From contig VXBP01001113.1 of the NCBI GenBank assembly GCA_013400115.1, positions 558,582-622,581 on the forward strand: a DNA stretch of 64,000 nucleotides, given 5' to 3'. Each line of letters begins with the position of its first letter. The first letter of the stretch is position 1. This DNA comes from Rhinopomastus cyanomelas (Eukaryota; Chordata; Aves; Bucerotiformes; Rhinopomastidae). The notes under the pieces were generated by a model. It was not told where the DNA came from and searched no databases. It saw only the letters and a program-made list of their open reading frames with translations. Both the position numbers and the translations under genes were made by a program. Positions 35,101-47,215 of this stretch are shown piece by piece.

Positions 35101-38100
35101 ATCTTTCTTTTTTCCAGATTTTTTTTAGATGTCAAAAATCTTTTGAGTGGATACTTTTATTTCCAATACAGAAGAAAAAGATAAAAAAACCAACAAAAAA
35201 ACAAGCCCAAGCAATATTTCAATGGGCCTTACTAAATCCGTGGATTAGTCTAGTCTGAGGTCCTTCTCCAGATTTTTCTTTTGAAGAACTGTGATTAAAA
35301 AAAAAAAATCCTTGGAGAATCTTTGCATAAATGCCACCTGGAAGGACTTTGGTCTGACACCAAGGAAACCAGGAAAATGCAGACCAAGGGAGAACAATAT
35401 GAAAATACCAAAGTACTGCAGGGCTTCAAGCTTTGGATTCCCCTGCCAGGCTTTCAAAACAATCTAAAAGTAACATGCTTTTTACTGGAGACCACATCAG
35501 GACAAGGTTCTTACAGGAAACCGTTGTTCTTAGTGCCCATGAGCAGACAGTAACACCAAAACTTAACCACTCTCAGTTCTGCACAATGAGACAGCTCCAA
35601 CCAGTAAAACTGCAGTTTGCTACCCAGCAAAACCCCAATTCTAGGCCCTCCAGACCCATCCTAAGCAAAACCATCCCATAGGTTTGTCACATATCACAGC
35701 AACGAGGCAAGACCAAAGTCATGCATTTTGATCTGGATTAACATGCACAATAGTGGCCGATCCACCAACAGCCACTTCTCCAACACCACACACTCCAAAA
35801 CCGAAGGCTCGGGAACAAGCTCAAACAGAGCCCCTGGGGTCATGGTTGGAGGTGCCAGGTGAGGCTGGTCAGGATGGTTAAGGCCAGCAAGGCATCCAGA
35901 GCCATGAAAAAGCTTTTGCACTGTACCAGGAATACAGACGGAACTCGGCAAGGACTGGGAAACATGAAAGATATTGTTCCTTTGCTGGATCAAGGTCTGT
36001 CTCTAGCTTCAGGAACAGGACCAGCCGACATCCATCCTGGGAAGTACAAGGAACTGCTAGAGTGAAGCAACCTCAAAAATAGGTGGCAGCTTTGGGTACA
36101 GTCCCATCCATGACAGCACAATGTTATTTAGTTTCCATGGTCTAGCAAATAGGCTGTTAACACTGACTGTCAGAGTTACAGTTCCTCAAGACTGCTCCGG
36201 GGAGAAATTAACGGCAATACCACGTGCCAAAATGGATCCATATGGTCTAGGAATGGTGAAAATCTTGGCAATGCCACCTGCCTCTTCATTCCAGTGAGAG
36301 GGACAAGATGCAAGAAAAGCTGAGATGAACTGCACCAGTGCATTTGTACTCTTGCTGTGTCTCATTCTAACCTGGACATCCTTCTACATGTTCCCTGAGA
36401 GATGGGTCCTCCACAGAAATACCTTCATGACAAAGGAATAGCAAATAGCATGAACACAAACTCAGACTCTGCTGACACTTGTTAGGACCCAGAGACATAT
36501 CCAGCTTTGGAGCAACATTCACTGTCTCCAGTGGATTGGACTGCCAATTCAAAGTCTCTTCCTCTGGAGCTTAATAGAGCCTGTATTGTTCCTGGGAGCG
36601 AATCCCAGCACACAGCCAAAGGCCACACCTTCAACCCAGCATCACGCAGCAGGGAAGGGCAGCCCTAGTTAGGAGTCAGAGCTCTGCATTGAGTCAGTTA
36701 GGGTTAGGCAGGAACTTAGACAGGCAAGGTCCCCCTCACTTGCCAAAGGCTCCATAAATCTCTGCTCCCCTTCCCCAGGCAGGACAGCAGCCCAGAGTTC
36801 AAGGTGCTCTCTCTCAATCCCCTTCCCCCTCCATACTCTGTGTGGTGATCGGCCAGCAACCCCTCCTGACGTGCTGCCTTCCCTGGCTCACCTTCTGCCT
36901 GCAGCCTGGCAAGCCCCAAGTGGGGCCAAGGCAGGTCATGTATAACCCAAGGCGGCTGAGACACGTCCCCCTAAGATGACTTCAGCTGCATTCCAGCGAG
37001 CCTGGCAACCTCCCGCACACACAAATAAAAGGAAATGAGAAACTCGGCAACAAAGAAACTGGCAGGGAAGCCACAGAGGCACACAGGAACGGGAAAAGAG
37101 ATTAAACACAGGCTCAAGAGCCCCAGCGTGCGGAGCCTTCCTCTCTAAAGCCTCCCTTTAACTTTGATGGGGGGGCACAGGAGTCTTCTTTTCACTTGAA
37201 AGGCAAGAGGAGGGGCTGGATAAAAGGGGTCCAGCATTATCCGGAATTGAGAGCACAAGAACACGCCACAAAGCTTTAAAAAAAAAGCTCAGTGCAGGCA
37301 CCCAGCTTTCTTGCATACCTTCCTTGGTGGAAATCAGGAGTCAGGATCTGAATCTGGGCTGAGAAGAGATCAAAGTGGAGCTGTTACGGGAGGAATTTTA
37401 ATAAAACTTAATGCAAAGCAGTGTGGTGAATTCTCTTCCCAATTTCCTGCTTTTGTTTTTCTTGCTTTTAGCAGCATTAGGATAATGGGAATTTGAAGCC
37501 CTGCAATTTCTAACAGCAGACACTGACTTCTGTTGATACTGTATGCTATCTAAGGGTCCAACCCAACATACTGGGCCACACAACTGTGTTTCTATGCATT
37601 AGGATAACTCATGAATGAACTACTTAAATCAATCTGTTGTGGTAGTGACATGGGTTTCACCTGAGGTGTGTCTTCCAGAATCTACAGTACACTTTGAGGT
37701 CTGTGTTAAAACCAAGCCAGGATCCTGTGCTTTGTATAGCATTAGCTGTTGTGGTTTCCCATACAGAGTATGCATGTCACGGAGGTGACTAATCACGGAT
37801 GTAACACCTAACTTGCTCTTTTTGCATCATTAAACCACAGGCTCTCACCTGGATCTGGAGTGGGGAAGAAGACACACTTTCCATCAAAGGGACAGATTCT
37901 TTCAGAAAGTGAACAGGAAACATCTGGAAAAGACCCCCCCCCACCCCATCTTGCTATATGAGAAAAGACATGTTGTCCATGTGGAGTTGTGGCAGTGCAA
38001 AACAATAGGCAAAGAATTGGTATGAGGTCTGAGAAGAGCCCAAAGCAGCTGTTCTTCCAGAGCTAACGCTGGATTCCTTGGATGAGCTGGTTTCCGTTTC

Positions 38101-38217
38101 TGAGCTAGTTTCCATTTCTGAAACAACCTCGAAAGTCAACAGGATTGTTGGTAGAGAACAAACTCACACCTTCCAGACACACACACAGAGCACATATTGG
38201 AAGATGATCTTTCTTCA
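32150..38217. other. Long stretch of unique non-coding DNA
   Basis: No repeat family, RNA gene or exon is recognised in these 6 kb. Frames up to 180 codons (32092-32634, minus) start inside the CR1 tail and have no domain. Simple sequence includes an A run at about 35298-35308, an A run near 37278-37287 and a C run at about 37936-37944. Segment 36580-37150 is somewhat GC-richer. Confidence 0.5.
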
Positions 38218-38279
38218 TGTTGGACTAGATGGTCTTTTGAGGTCCCTTCCAATCCCCAATGATTCTAGGATTCTTTAAT
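38218..38279 (+). repeat. CR1 LINE, 3'-terminal fragment
   Basis: TTGGACTAGATGGTCTTTTGAGGTCCCTTCCAATCCCCAATGATTCTAGGATTCTTTAATG is a CR1 3' end with tail units. It belongs to the subfamily with GATTGGACTAGATG, and only about 60 bases were inserted or survive. Confidence 0.9.
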
Positions 38280-39839
38280 GAATCATAGCAGGTAACAACA
38301 AAACATCAAGTCAGAAGGGGGGACTATGGGACATAGTAGCCCTGTCCCAGCTTTGAATGCTCTACCTTCTCTGCAAACAGCCCTGTCAGGACACAGGCCT
38401 GTGCAGCAGGACTCCAGGAGCTACTCCAGAGGGCCTTCACCGTCTCCCCAGGAGATGAGCAGTGAAGAAATGGATTAAGACTGGGACAGTAAGCTTCACT
38501 GAGACTTGAGTGCAGCAGATCTACTGGATGTCTCCTCCACTGTGTGACTCTGAGGGTCAGGACCAGTGCCAAGGAAGTGGGATTCTAGTCTACAGGAAAA
38601 AAGAGAGACATCCTGGCATACTTACCTGGTAAGACAGCGAACCATGGTGACATCAACATTTCAAGTGACTGGCCGTTTTGCACAAAAGCAGAGGACACAC
38701 AAATTTTAGTCAGATATTCACATGTCTTGCTTCAAATGGTGGGTGACAGGTCTCTCTTCAGACTTCATATCTACAATTGGTTCATACAGCATGTCAGAGG
38801 TGCCCCTCTCCAAGATGTTTGAGGTCTGTACCCAAGATTCTTTTGCTGAAAAGAAGAAAAAACACAGAGAAACAAACTTTTCTATGGCATCTGCAGCATT
38901 CAACTTCCAATGAAAAATTTTGTTTCACATGTTCATTCCCCAAAATACACGTGGTCTTTTGGTTCCTTTAGATCCCGACGATTCACTGAACTCAGATGGA
39001 CAGTGGTTTTCAAAGTCAAAGGCTGTATTTCTGGCCGTATAAACACAGTGGCTCCCAAGACAGTCTTACACCGAGTCAATGAATGTTTTCCAAAATAGCT
39101 GTAAATTGGGATGTTTAAGCAACGGGATAGTGTTTTCAAGACAGGATGAAACAGGATAGAGCTGGAATATTTCTTTCAATTTTTGCTACTGTATCTTGAT
39201 GAGCCTCTAACCTGCTCTGGACTTCAACTTCCTCATCTGCAGAAAAGAAAATTGTTCCCTGTGCTTTAGGTCTGGTCCCGAAGCCTGTTTTGCCCAGACC
39301 CCTATGGGATTTCTCATTCCCAGCAAGGGGATGCAAGTGACTCTCCATATTCCCACCATCTTCCACTGCAACCCATGTGCTTAACTGAGTACACCTTCAG
39401 ATAGTCCCACCTTTAGTACCCGTGCTTATCTTTGTTGAGCAAAGGTGAGCAAAGGGGCAGACACATAGGACAGAAAAGAGGAGGAGCTGTGCCTTACCTC
39501 CAGCTTCGACTTTCTACGGGGTTTTAGCGCAGAGCTCCAAAATGGAAAACAGAGGAGCTATATGCTTAACCTCCTTTTGCCAAGGAGGTAATGCTTCTTC
39601 TCCCACACTTCTGGTCCCTACCTCATGCTCCAGCAGCCAGATGGGCTGAGAGCTGGGACTACTCGGTTCACAGCTTCTGGCCCACTACAATTCTTATTTA
39701 ATCTGCAAAAATACCGACCGAAAAATGAGCCTATTGCAGCTGCCCTGGCAAGGCTGTGTGGCAGTACTGTGGCATCACATCTCTGTCCTTATAGGATGTG
39801 GGCTGCAAGCTGACTGCTTAGAGAGAACATTAACTACAC
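38280..39839. other. Unique non-coding DNA without a recognisable feature
   Basis: The composition is ordinary. I see no repeat or gene. Confidence 0.5.
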
Positions 39840-40225
39840 CTCTTTATTATTGAGAAGAAATTTATTGGAGACATCCCTCCCTCTCTCCAGCTTCTCCTTT
39901 ACCTTCGCAGAAAAGTAAACATTTAATTTTTTTTGTTGTTAATAGATTTAATGTTCATTTGTCGGTAGCCTAGGGGCAGGAACGCGTGACATTTCAAATA
40001 ATTGTTGTTTCGGGGGTATCCTCTGGAGGAAAATGCTACAAAAGTGTGGAGAAGATTTAAGTAAATTACTGTGTCAGCTTCTATTTATTCCTTACATGAT
40101 TGCCAGAGGCAGGGCTGCGAGATAACCATTAGAGGCCCAGCCATAAAACAGGAAAGCAGAATTTCAAAAAGCCGGAGTGCCATTACTGGAAAGTTAGTGT
40201 GTAACATGTTAAATTATCCCCAAAG
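39840..40225. promoter_or_regulatory. Candidate conserved non-coding element
   Basis: This repeat-free block is AT-rich with intact-looking motifs: TTGTTGTTAATAGATTTAATGTTC (39933-39956), CAAATAATTGTTGTTTCG (39996-40013) and AAGTAAATTACTGTG (40059-40073). It has isolated CpGs (AACGCGTGAC near 39984) that have not decayed, which is unusual for neutral methylated DNA. This is a compositional call only. Confidence 0.3.
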
Positions 40226-40344
40226 TAGGGGGAGGCAGGAGGGGGGGAAAGCACATGTCTGAAAGTGAAGGAAAAGAAAAAGAGAGGAAGAAGGACTGTG
40301 GGAGTGAAAGGAATGAATTGCTCTAAGTGGAACAAGATTAGATA

Positions 40345-40388
40345 AACAGATAGATAGATAGACAGAGAGAGAGACAGACAGACAGAAA
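40345..40388. repeat. Compound (GATA)n/(GA)n/(GACA)n microsatellite
   Basis: AACAGATAGATAGATAGACAGAGAGAGAGACAGACAGACAG is a short, imperfect compound tetranucleotide repeat on the plus strand. Confidence 0.85.
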
Positions 40389-41454
40389 ATGAAGGAATGA
40401 GACCAGGACAGCTCTTGAGTCCAGCTCTAAGAGCTTGTCATGGCACTTGAGGACCTTTGGAGCAAGATGTTCAGTTTTGGAGTCCTGTCTGAGTGTGTTA
40501 CAATGGGATGAACCAGTAGGTCACAACCAGAGGACTGGCTGGCCACTACACTTGAGCTGTTTTAAAGCTATGTGGCGACTCAGATAAAGTGGAGTAAAGC
40601 CTTTCCTTTTTCTACAGCCAGAAATGCTGTAGACCTGGCAAATCCGGTTGTCTCTGTGCAAGCAGCAAGCAATTTGGGCCTAATTCCTTCCAATTCTGCT
40701 GCCTTCACATTTATGGGGTACAACTAGAAGGTCTAAAGAGAGCCCAGTTTCCTGCACATTGAGGCACTTTGGCTTTTTTTCTTTATTTCTCACTTTACTT
40801 CAATTTTTACCTCCAAAAGGGAATCCATCGTCCCAATAAGGGGAAGTGTCCAGTTTGGTCTGGTGCTGAGTGCAGTTCCCATCTATGCATGACTGCTCAT
40901 CTCTGACCTCATATGCAGGTGCTTGAGGTTCCATCAGGGAAGGCCTTTACACTGGAAAGAATCAGCAGGGGCAGAAAGAACTGTAAAAAATATCACCCTG
41001 AACTACTAGGGTGAAGCACAGAGAAAATACACTTTCTAGGGACAAACTGCTTTCTCCCTACATTGTGTTCCTGCGTGGGTGTAGACCAGGTAAGAAATGA
41101 AAGAGGCAGGCATCTAGATGCTGAACCAGTCCACAGCGCAGCATGACGGAGGCATATCAGGAGGCAGGACACTCCTGCCTACTTTCCCTAACCTATCTCA
41201 GCCTTTGTATCCCTGGCTGACATGCTGAACTCTTTGAAGTTTACTACATTATGTGTTGAGGCAGCTGAATTGTGTGGGGATAAAAGCCTAGGCTATTCCA
41301 GCAAACTTTAGGACACCCCAACAACAGTTAGATGTTGGATGACTGGAAAGCAGGTCTCTCCATCCAACACAATCAGCTTCATGCATTCCCTCATCAGATT
41401 CTTCGCATCTCTCACCTCTCAACTGTGGGACTGGTTTGAAGTAGCAGATTAGTC
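40389..41454. other. Unique non-coding DNA without a recognisable feature
   Basis: No repeat or gene is visible. Confidence 0.5.
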
Positions 41455-41532
41455 TCCTGTTGGGGCAGGGGAATTGGACTAGATAATCTTTCGAGGTCCC
41501 TTCCAATCCCTAATGATTCTATGGTTCTATGA
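41455..41532 (+). repeat. CR1 LINE, 3'-terminal fragment
   Basis: CTGTTGGGGCAGGGGAATTGGACTAGATAATCTTTCGAGGTCCCTTCCAATCCCTAATGATTCTATGGTTCTATG is a CR1 3' end of about 78 bases with two tail units. It is of the same general subfamily as the fragment at 38.2 kb. Confidence 0.9.
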
Positions 41533-42259
41533 AAGACGGTGCAAAGGGTGAAAGCTAAGCAACTCTTGGAAACAGAAAGAAGGAAGCGTGTCTGGGAGGT
41601 ATGGGAAACACTCAGGTTCTGACTTTGAAGTTAACGGAAAGAGACAGGAGCCAACTATTAGCTGGCAGGATGGGGCAGGAGGAGATCCCATGGAGCAGCA
41701 GGCAGGTTGTATCTGCCACGTGCAGGACTTTTGCTGAAGTGTCTAACACAGCAGGAGAATGGCCTCATGGCCCTTTGCCTGGACTTTCCAGTGCTCTCAC
41801 AGCTTGGCCATTCCTTGGCTCCCTGCACCTATCACTCCTTGTCATGTCCACTTGTACTGCTCTGGCCAGCCCCTGTCTGTCCTGCTCCAGCCTGCCCATC
41901 AGTCTCCCTCCACCCCTGTTTATTACTCACACTTTACAGCTTGTCCCTGCCCTCCAAGCCGTTGCCCATAAGCTGCCAATTCTCTTTTTCTTTCAGCGTA
42001 ATTTATTTACATCATGAAAAACAATTAAGCTCCAAAAAGTCGTATTTATCCCAGAGATCTGGTTTTATCTTCTCCAGTATCACTCTTCATTTGCTCGTGC
42101 TATTGCTTCATTTTTCCTCACTTTTTTGTCCAAGGTAAGCTCGATTGTGTAGGAGACAAGGGGCTAACAGACTTGGGACAACAGCCCTATGGCCTCTGCC
42201 TCGCCAAGCCAACGGCTCTGCTCTCACCCTCTCACCCAAGAGGATGTGAGTCCAACAAC
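41533..42259. other. Unique non-coding DNA, pyrimidine-rich in part
   Basis: The segment 41780-42120 is C/T-rich, which explains three overlapping plus-strand frames (41601-42138) full of Ser, Leu and Pro. I see no domain or splice context that would make them exons. Confidence 0.45.
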
Positions 42260-42420
42260 ACACTCAACAATAAATAATCAGGGAGAATTATTTTTTTTAT
42301 TTTAATGACTCACAAAGAAGACTTGATGGTTAAATCATTGCTGACTCTCAACCTCCTCAATATTTCTTTGCTAATAGACTTCAGGTTTAATTGAAGGATC
42401 TTCTCTGGACTCTGTCTAAG
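42260..42420. promoter_or_regulatory. Candidate conserved non-coding element
   Basis: AATAAATAATCAGGG, GAATTATTTTTTTTATTTTAATGACTCA and TTAAATCATTGCTGACTC give a compact cluster of AT-rich motifs with TGACTCA (an AP-1-type core) at 42306-42312. The block is CpG-free and repeat-free. This is a weak, compositional call. Confidence 0.22.
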
Positions 42421-44949
42421 GCACCATTTTCTCTTTAACCCCACCGCTCACAGTCTCACAAAAGCCAATCCATTAAGGGTCTTCATTAGTTTGAGCACCA
42501 GCCAACCACCCAAGCGGCAAAGGTCAAACACAGTCACCTGTCACAACATGGCAGTAAAACTACTAATTGTATGGGAACAAATGAGATAAAAAGATGGTAC
42601 TATTATGCTATTTGATTTATTTTGTTTCCAAAGAGTCATTTAAGTCTAATTTACTTTGCAAGCTGTAGAGCGGGCCTGTGTGGCTATAGATACTTGTGTG
42701 AGCAAAAGTGAACATGTGCATGCGTGTGCATCTCTCTCTCACGCACGCATATACATGTGAGTGCACATACAGGGATCTGAAATGCAAATCTAGGGAGCCG
42801 TAAAGACTTACGTTTAATCGCTCACACAGGAAGAAACCCATGTCATACCAAGATGGTTCTGTGGAAGTGGCACAGTCACATCAGCCCTGCTGCTGCTAGC
42901 TCATTCGTCCATGCACCATGCCCCAACAACCTCACTACAACGGCAACAGTCAAGCCAGCCAGTGCTGGGTCCCATTTTGCTTTAGAAAACTGCCTCCTTC
43001 CCTTTTTTTTCTTGTGCACAGGAGCAGAAAATGGCCCACGTGCCCTCTGGCGGACAAATGCCGCTGAGCAGCTCCACAATCACAAGGGAAAACTGGAAGT
43101 GGCCATATTTGTAGGCACAGAACCAAACCGTCTTCGTAAAAGGGCTTTTCATTTCTTTCTAGCTTTTCCTAGCAGTCATGTCCTCATCACATGCCTGTGA
43201 CTGCCAGCTGAAAAAATCTGGGCTTTCTGGGGAAAAAAATATCGCAGCACATACATTGCAGCTGCCAAGTCAACATGGCCATCTTCACCAACAGGTCCTG
43301 TTACCAGATAGGGGAATAATCTTTCCTGGGAGAAGACATAAATAGCACTTTTGGAATAAAGACATTCTTATTCAATTTTTAGTATCTGTCTTCATCAAAG
43401 ACTCATGTAGATTATCACAATCAGTACTTCCTACTACATGTTGTACAGCAAATGAACACTCAGAATCACAGAAGCAAAAATATTCATTTGAAACATTTCC
43501 AACCATTACGAAGGTTATTTTCAAATGCCTACTTGCACAGGCATTCCTTTCAGTTACAATAAAACAAACTGAACAGAGCTGGAGAAAACTAGGACTAGAA
43601 ATACAGAACGGGCAGATAATTTCCTGGTGAGCAGGAACGATGACTGCGTGGTCACTTGCAGTGCACACAGCAGCTGAAAATACAGCTAGGATATTGGTTT
43701 GGTCTGGTAGAAGGGGATGAAGTGGTAAGGCCATTTCTGCGCTCCTCTGGCTCCCTTGATAGTGTTGGCCAAGTATGGCCCAACCACTCAACAACGGCAG
43801 CTTCTCAAGGAAGAGCAAGGGTCATTCATGTCAACTTCAATCAAATATGTCCTTGCGCTCCCTCCAGCAAGCAGGTTAGTGAGACTTAACTTGTTCTTGA
43901 CATTATGAGAGTCCGCATGGTCATCTATGAAACACGAAAGCAATACTCTACTCTTGGGGTTCCCAGACTCAATAGATAATCCTGTTCTACATTTTCTATT
44001 CCTGCTGAAAACAGGGAGGAGCTTGATCACAGCTTTCTGTGCCAATGACGACCATTTAGATTAGCCAACAATATTATTTAGGACCTGAAGCATATATCAG
44101 CTGTGTCTATGCTCTCTGTTTTCCTCATCTCTTCTCAGTCTGTTCTCAACACCTTCCTTCTCACGTCTCTCTTTTCATTCTGCTCGTGTCTCACTTCACA
44201 ACTCCCCCTCAGTGCTGAGATCAGCCATACCACACTACTTTTCCTCAGCAGTCACCAACATGCTACAAAGGGCTCAAGAGAAAAATATATTCCCCTAGAC
44301 TGTATTTAGAAAAAGACATTTCCTCTTGGGGATAAGAAACAGACTCTGCAAAGCTTGTGATGCATCATCACAGTTACCAGCACAAAGCCACAGTGGAGCT
44401 AATTTCGGGGAAGAAGGGAATTTTTTTGTCCATTCCCCAGATATTCCCATTATACGAGATGGTAAGGAGCATTTCACAGCTCCAGTGGAGTCCAAATTAG
44501 TTTTTTCTGGCAACTAAACACAGTGTCTTCTCCACCGTTCACATGCGCACACATCAGTGCCTACAGCAATAAGAGGTCCTGCCTGAAGTGCAAACCCAAG
44601 AAATCAAAAGAATCAAAAGAATGAAATGCCAAAATTCAAACAGCCATGTAGTGCTAAAGCCCCTAAATACATTGCATTATGTTATCAGCCTCAGCTGCAC
44701 AATTTCAATTATAGTTCCAAAGAAATGACTCTTTAATCTGGGCTTAGGATGGTGTTCCCTCAGTAAGTGGCACTGCCTTTATTTTATTTTCTCTTTGTTC
44801 ACTGTTAGGTCCTATGCACACTGTGCTAACCGTTTTCTGAAGACAAAACTGCACATCTATTTCTCATGTGGATTTTTTGTGCTATTCAGAACAAGAGTGG
44901 CTGAATACTTCTCTGAGTTGAATATGCTTATCTTCCAAAAACGGGACTT
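42421..44949. other. Unique non-coding DNA with a short CA/TG-type patch
   Basis: The segment 42713-42765 alternates purine and pyrimidine (GTGCATGCGTGTGCATC, CACGCACGCATATACATGTG), the kind of sequence able to adopt Z-DNA. No gene or interspersed repeat is recognised. Confidence 0.45.
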
Positions 44950-45012
44950 GTTATTTCCATTCTAGAGACAAGAAACTAAGGCGCTCAGGAATTAAGATCC
45001 CAAGGCATATGA
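44950..45012 (-). repeat. MIR-like ancient SINE relic
   Basis: TTATTTCCATTCTAGAGACAAGAAACTAAGGCGCTCAGGAATTAAG and CCCAAGGCATATG track the MIR core read in reverse (the classic ATGAGGAAACTGAGG motif followed by AAG and CCCAAGGTCA). About 60 bases are alignable. MIR predates the split of birds and mammals, so an eroded copy is plausible. Confidence 0.5.
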
Positions 45013-46074
45013 TTAATTTTTGAAACCTTTTTTGTTTTCAGTGCACTTAGCTCACTCTGTGCAAGCACTGCAGTCACCATTATATTCAGAAATGACATCT
45101 ATGTCTCAAGAGAAAGCAGGGGGACATGTGACCCTAAAAATTAGTTAAGTATTACTGCAGGAAAGTGATTCATCCAACATCTTTTTGGCACTCTCCTTTC
45201 AAGAACCATGCTAAGAGCATTTCTTCCAGACCCTGACTCATTGTAGGTTCAGCAACTACAGAAGCAGAGGCCATACAGAAACATCTCTGTCACACCATTC
45301 TGCTCTCCTCCTGGGTGCATCCAAGCTGAGCAGTGAAGAAGATGGAAATACCATTTAAACTGTTTGTAACCAAAGACTTCTCTGTAAGGAATACAGGCAG
45401 AGACACCTGGTAGAAGTTAGGAGATCTTCACCACACTAATGATGACTGCCATGTGAAAAAATGCTCTTTTAATACTATTGTGACTATTTTTTTCTGTGCA
45501 GGAGGGGAAAGACATTCTTGGCTTGTTTTTCCAAAATGGATGAAAATTGCATATTGCTCCCCCAATCCAAATGAGAAAAAAAAAAAAAAAAAAGACCGGG
45601 CACCACACTGTCAAGAATAATTTGCTGTGCAAACATGATTTTGGAAGCAGCAGATTTGCAGAAAAGCGTCTTGGAGTGATGATGAATCACATCCATAAGT
45701 CAACTATGTCAAGCTTTTCAGGAAAAAACAAACAGCCACCACACCAGGATTATGAACTGCAGTATCCTCTGCACAACATGAGAATTAAGCTTCCCACCAT
45801 AAACTATCCCAGAAAGGCCTCCTCTGGCGTGCTGCCTTCCATATGGAGCAATTTAAGTAACGTGCAAATTCATTCAGGACTCTGACTCCTCAGGAGTAGG
45901 AAACAAATGATCAGATATCCAAGAAGATGAGTTGGAAGAACAAAGGTATGTGAACAGTTTAGTTGAACAAAAACACAAACCCAAAACATGTTGAGGAGAG
46001 GCATGGCAGCAGTTTACTAATAGGTGAAAGAGGGAAGGAATAATGTTCTATTGCAGTGCCACTAGCAGATGCAA
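45013..46074. other. Unique non-coding DNA with a poly(A) run
   Basis: An uninterrupted run of 18 A lies at 45576-45593. It is not preceded by a recognisable retrocopy, although the upstream sequence was searched by eye for CR1 or gene similarity. Nothing else is recognised. Confidence 0.45.
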
Positions 46075-46250
46075 AAAGAAGTTAAGAGCTTAAACTGCAA
46101 CCAAAAAATATTTCCATGGGACATTAGGAAGCATGTTAGATGAGTAAGTACTGCAATAGATTTGCCCAGAGCGAGGAGAATGACCTCACCAGAGGTTTCT
46201 TAGGATGAATCAGACAGACATCTGTCAGAATTGCATGGATAGCTGTGATC
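46075..46250 (+). repeat. Possible very old CR1-like LINE remnant
   Basis: AAAAAATATTTCCATGGGACATTAGGAAGCATG, then TTTGCCCAGAGCGAGGAGAATG and ACAGACATCTGTCAGAATTGCATGGAT follow the order of the CR1/L3 ORF2 end (the WxxxRxNFF-type region, the GLPREVVE-type region and the ACLSG-like 3' end) at low identity. The match is partial, so confidence is limited. Confidence 0.4.
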
Positions 46251-46799
46251 TTTCCTTGGGAGCAGAGATATAGGCTAGTGATCTGAATAAAGTTCAGTCC
46301 TCGTCACATTCCAACACATGACCCAGAGCATGGAATGCTTGTTCTGCTCAGAGAAACAAATAATATTACATAATTTAAATAACATTTTCCCCAAAGATGT
46401 AAATTAGTTAGTAATTGTAAAGCTTCAACTGACCAAACACCTGGCCTGCAAGGTCTGTGATCTGAAACCATGTGATTAAACTCTGACAAAATCCTAAGCA
46501 ACAAGTAAGAGCGGTTGAGCATAAAAAGTTTGGGCAGATCCTACAAACAGCTGGTACTTTCCATCTCTATTGTGACTCAAGAAATCTGTACTGACTGAAG
46601 AAGCAGTGCCTGATGACAAAGTTCTGTAACTACTTTTCACACAAAAGGAAGGGTGAGGAAAATTCCAGCTCAGGGGCAGTTCATCCCAACGATCACTTGA
46701 ATTCTAACCTGATTGTCTTTGCATCTCAGTGGCCTGTTTGCAGCCAGTGGGTCTCTCTGGATCATAGGCTCTTTCAAGTTGTCTTGCCCAGCAGAAAGC
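46251..46799. other. Unique non-coding DNA without a recognisable feature
   Basis: No repeat, RNA gene or exon is recognised. Confidence 0.45.
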
Positions 46800-47215
46800 T
46801 CTCGTGGAACATCTCCGCACATCCCCTGTAGCCCCACTCTGCTCGTTCCTCATGTCCAGCTTGGCAGCAGCTGGACAGGATGGTGACCTGGCCGCTGCTG
46901 GCCTCGGAGGAACTGAGCAATGTGTGTTCAAGCCGAGGGACGGCCCCACTGCCCCCACGCCCGAGGAGCGGAGCTGTGGGTCCCCCGAAGCGAAAAGCAG
47001 CGGCAGCGGCACCTTCAGCACCACGGAGAGCGGCCTCGGGCGAAACCACGGTGGGAGCTGGAGCCGACCCGAGAGCGAAGCCCTGTTCTGCGAAGAACGG
47101 GGACACAGGCTCCATACCGGGGGATCCCCCACCCAACCCGTCTGACAGGCAGCTTGTAACGGTGTGAAAACCGGCCCAGACCATGATTTATTTAGGCTTA
47201 CCTCGCTCGCACTGA
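46800..47215. promoter_or_regulatory. Isolated CpG-island-like segment
   Basis: About 30 CpG dinucleotides occur in 415 bases, 19 of them between 46921 and 47100, where by hand count the observed/expected ratio is about 0.8. The neighbouring kilobases are CpG-poor. Open frames run through it in several phases (for example 46880-47167 plus, 46774-47184 minus), as is usual in GC-rich DNA, and none is recognisable. On the minus strand GAG|GTAAGCC at about 47197-47204 matches a strong 5' splice site, but its exon side would lie outside the CpG-rich core. It may be the promoter of a non-coding RNA or an orphan CpG island. Confidence 0.5.

Noticed and set aside
37545..37600. Possible CR1 tail (GGTCCAACCCAACATACTGGGCC, TGTGTTTCTATGC)
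   Set aside because: Only scattered words match. There is no continuous alignment to the CR1 3' end and no tail repeats.
41601..42138. Overlapping plus-strand frames rich in Leu, Ser and Pro
   Set aside because: These are caused by C/T-rich sequence. Two phases are equally open, which argues against coding.
45576..45593. Run of 18 A as the tail of a processed pseudogene
   Set aside because: The upstream sequence shows no gene-like frame, and I found no flanking target-site duplication.
46774..47184. Open frames on both strands in the CpG-rich segment
   Set aside because: GC-rich DNA has few stop codons, so open frames appear in several phases at once. No known protein is recognised, so I annotate only the CpG island.
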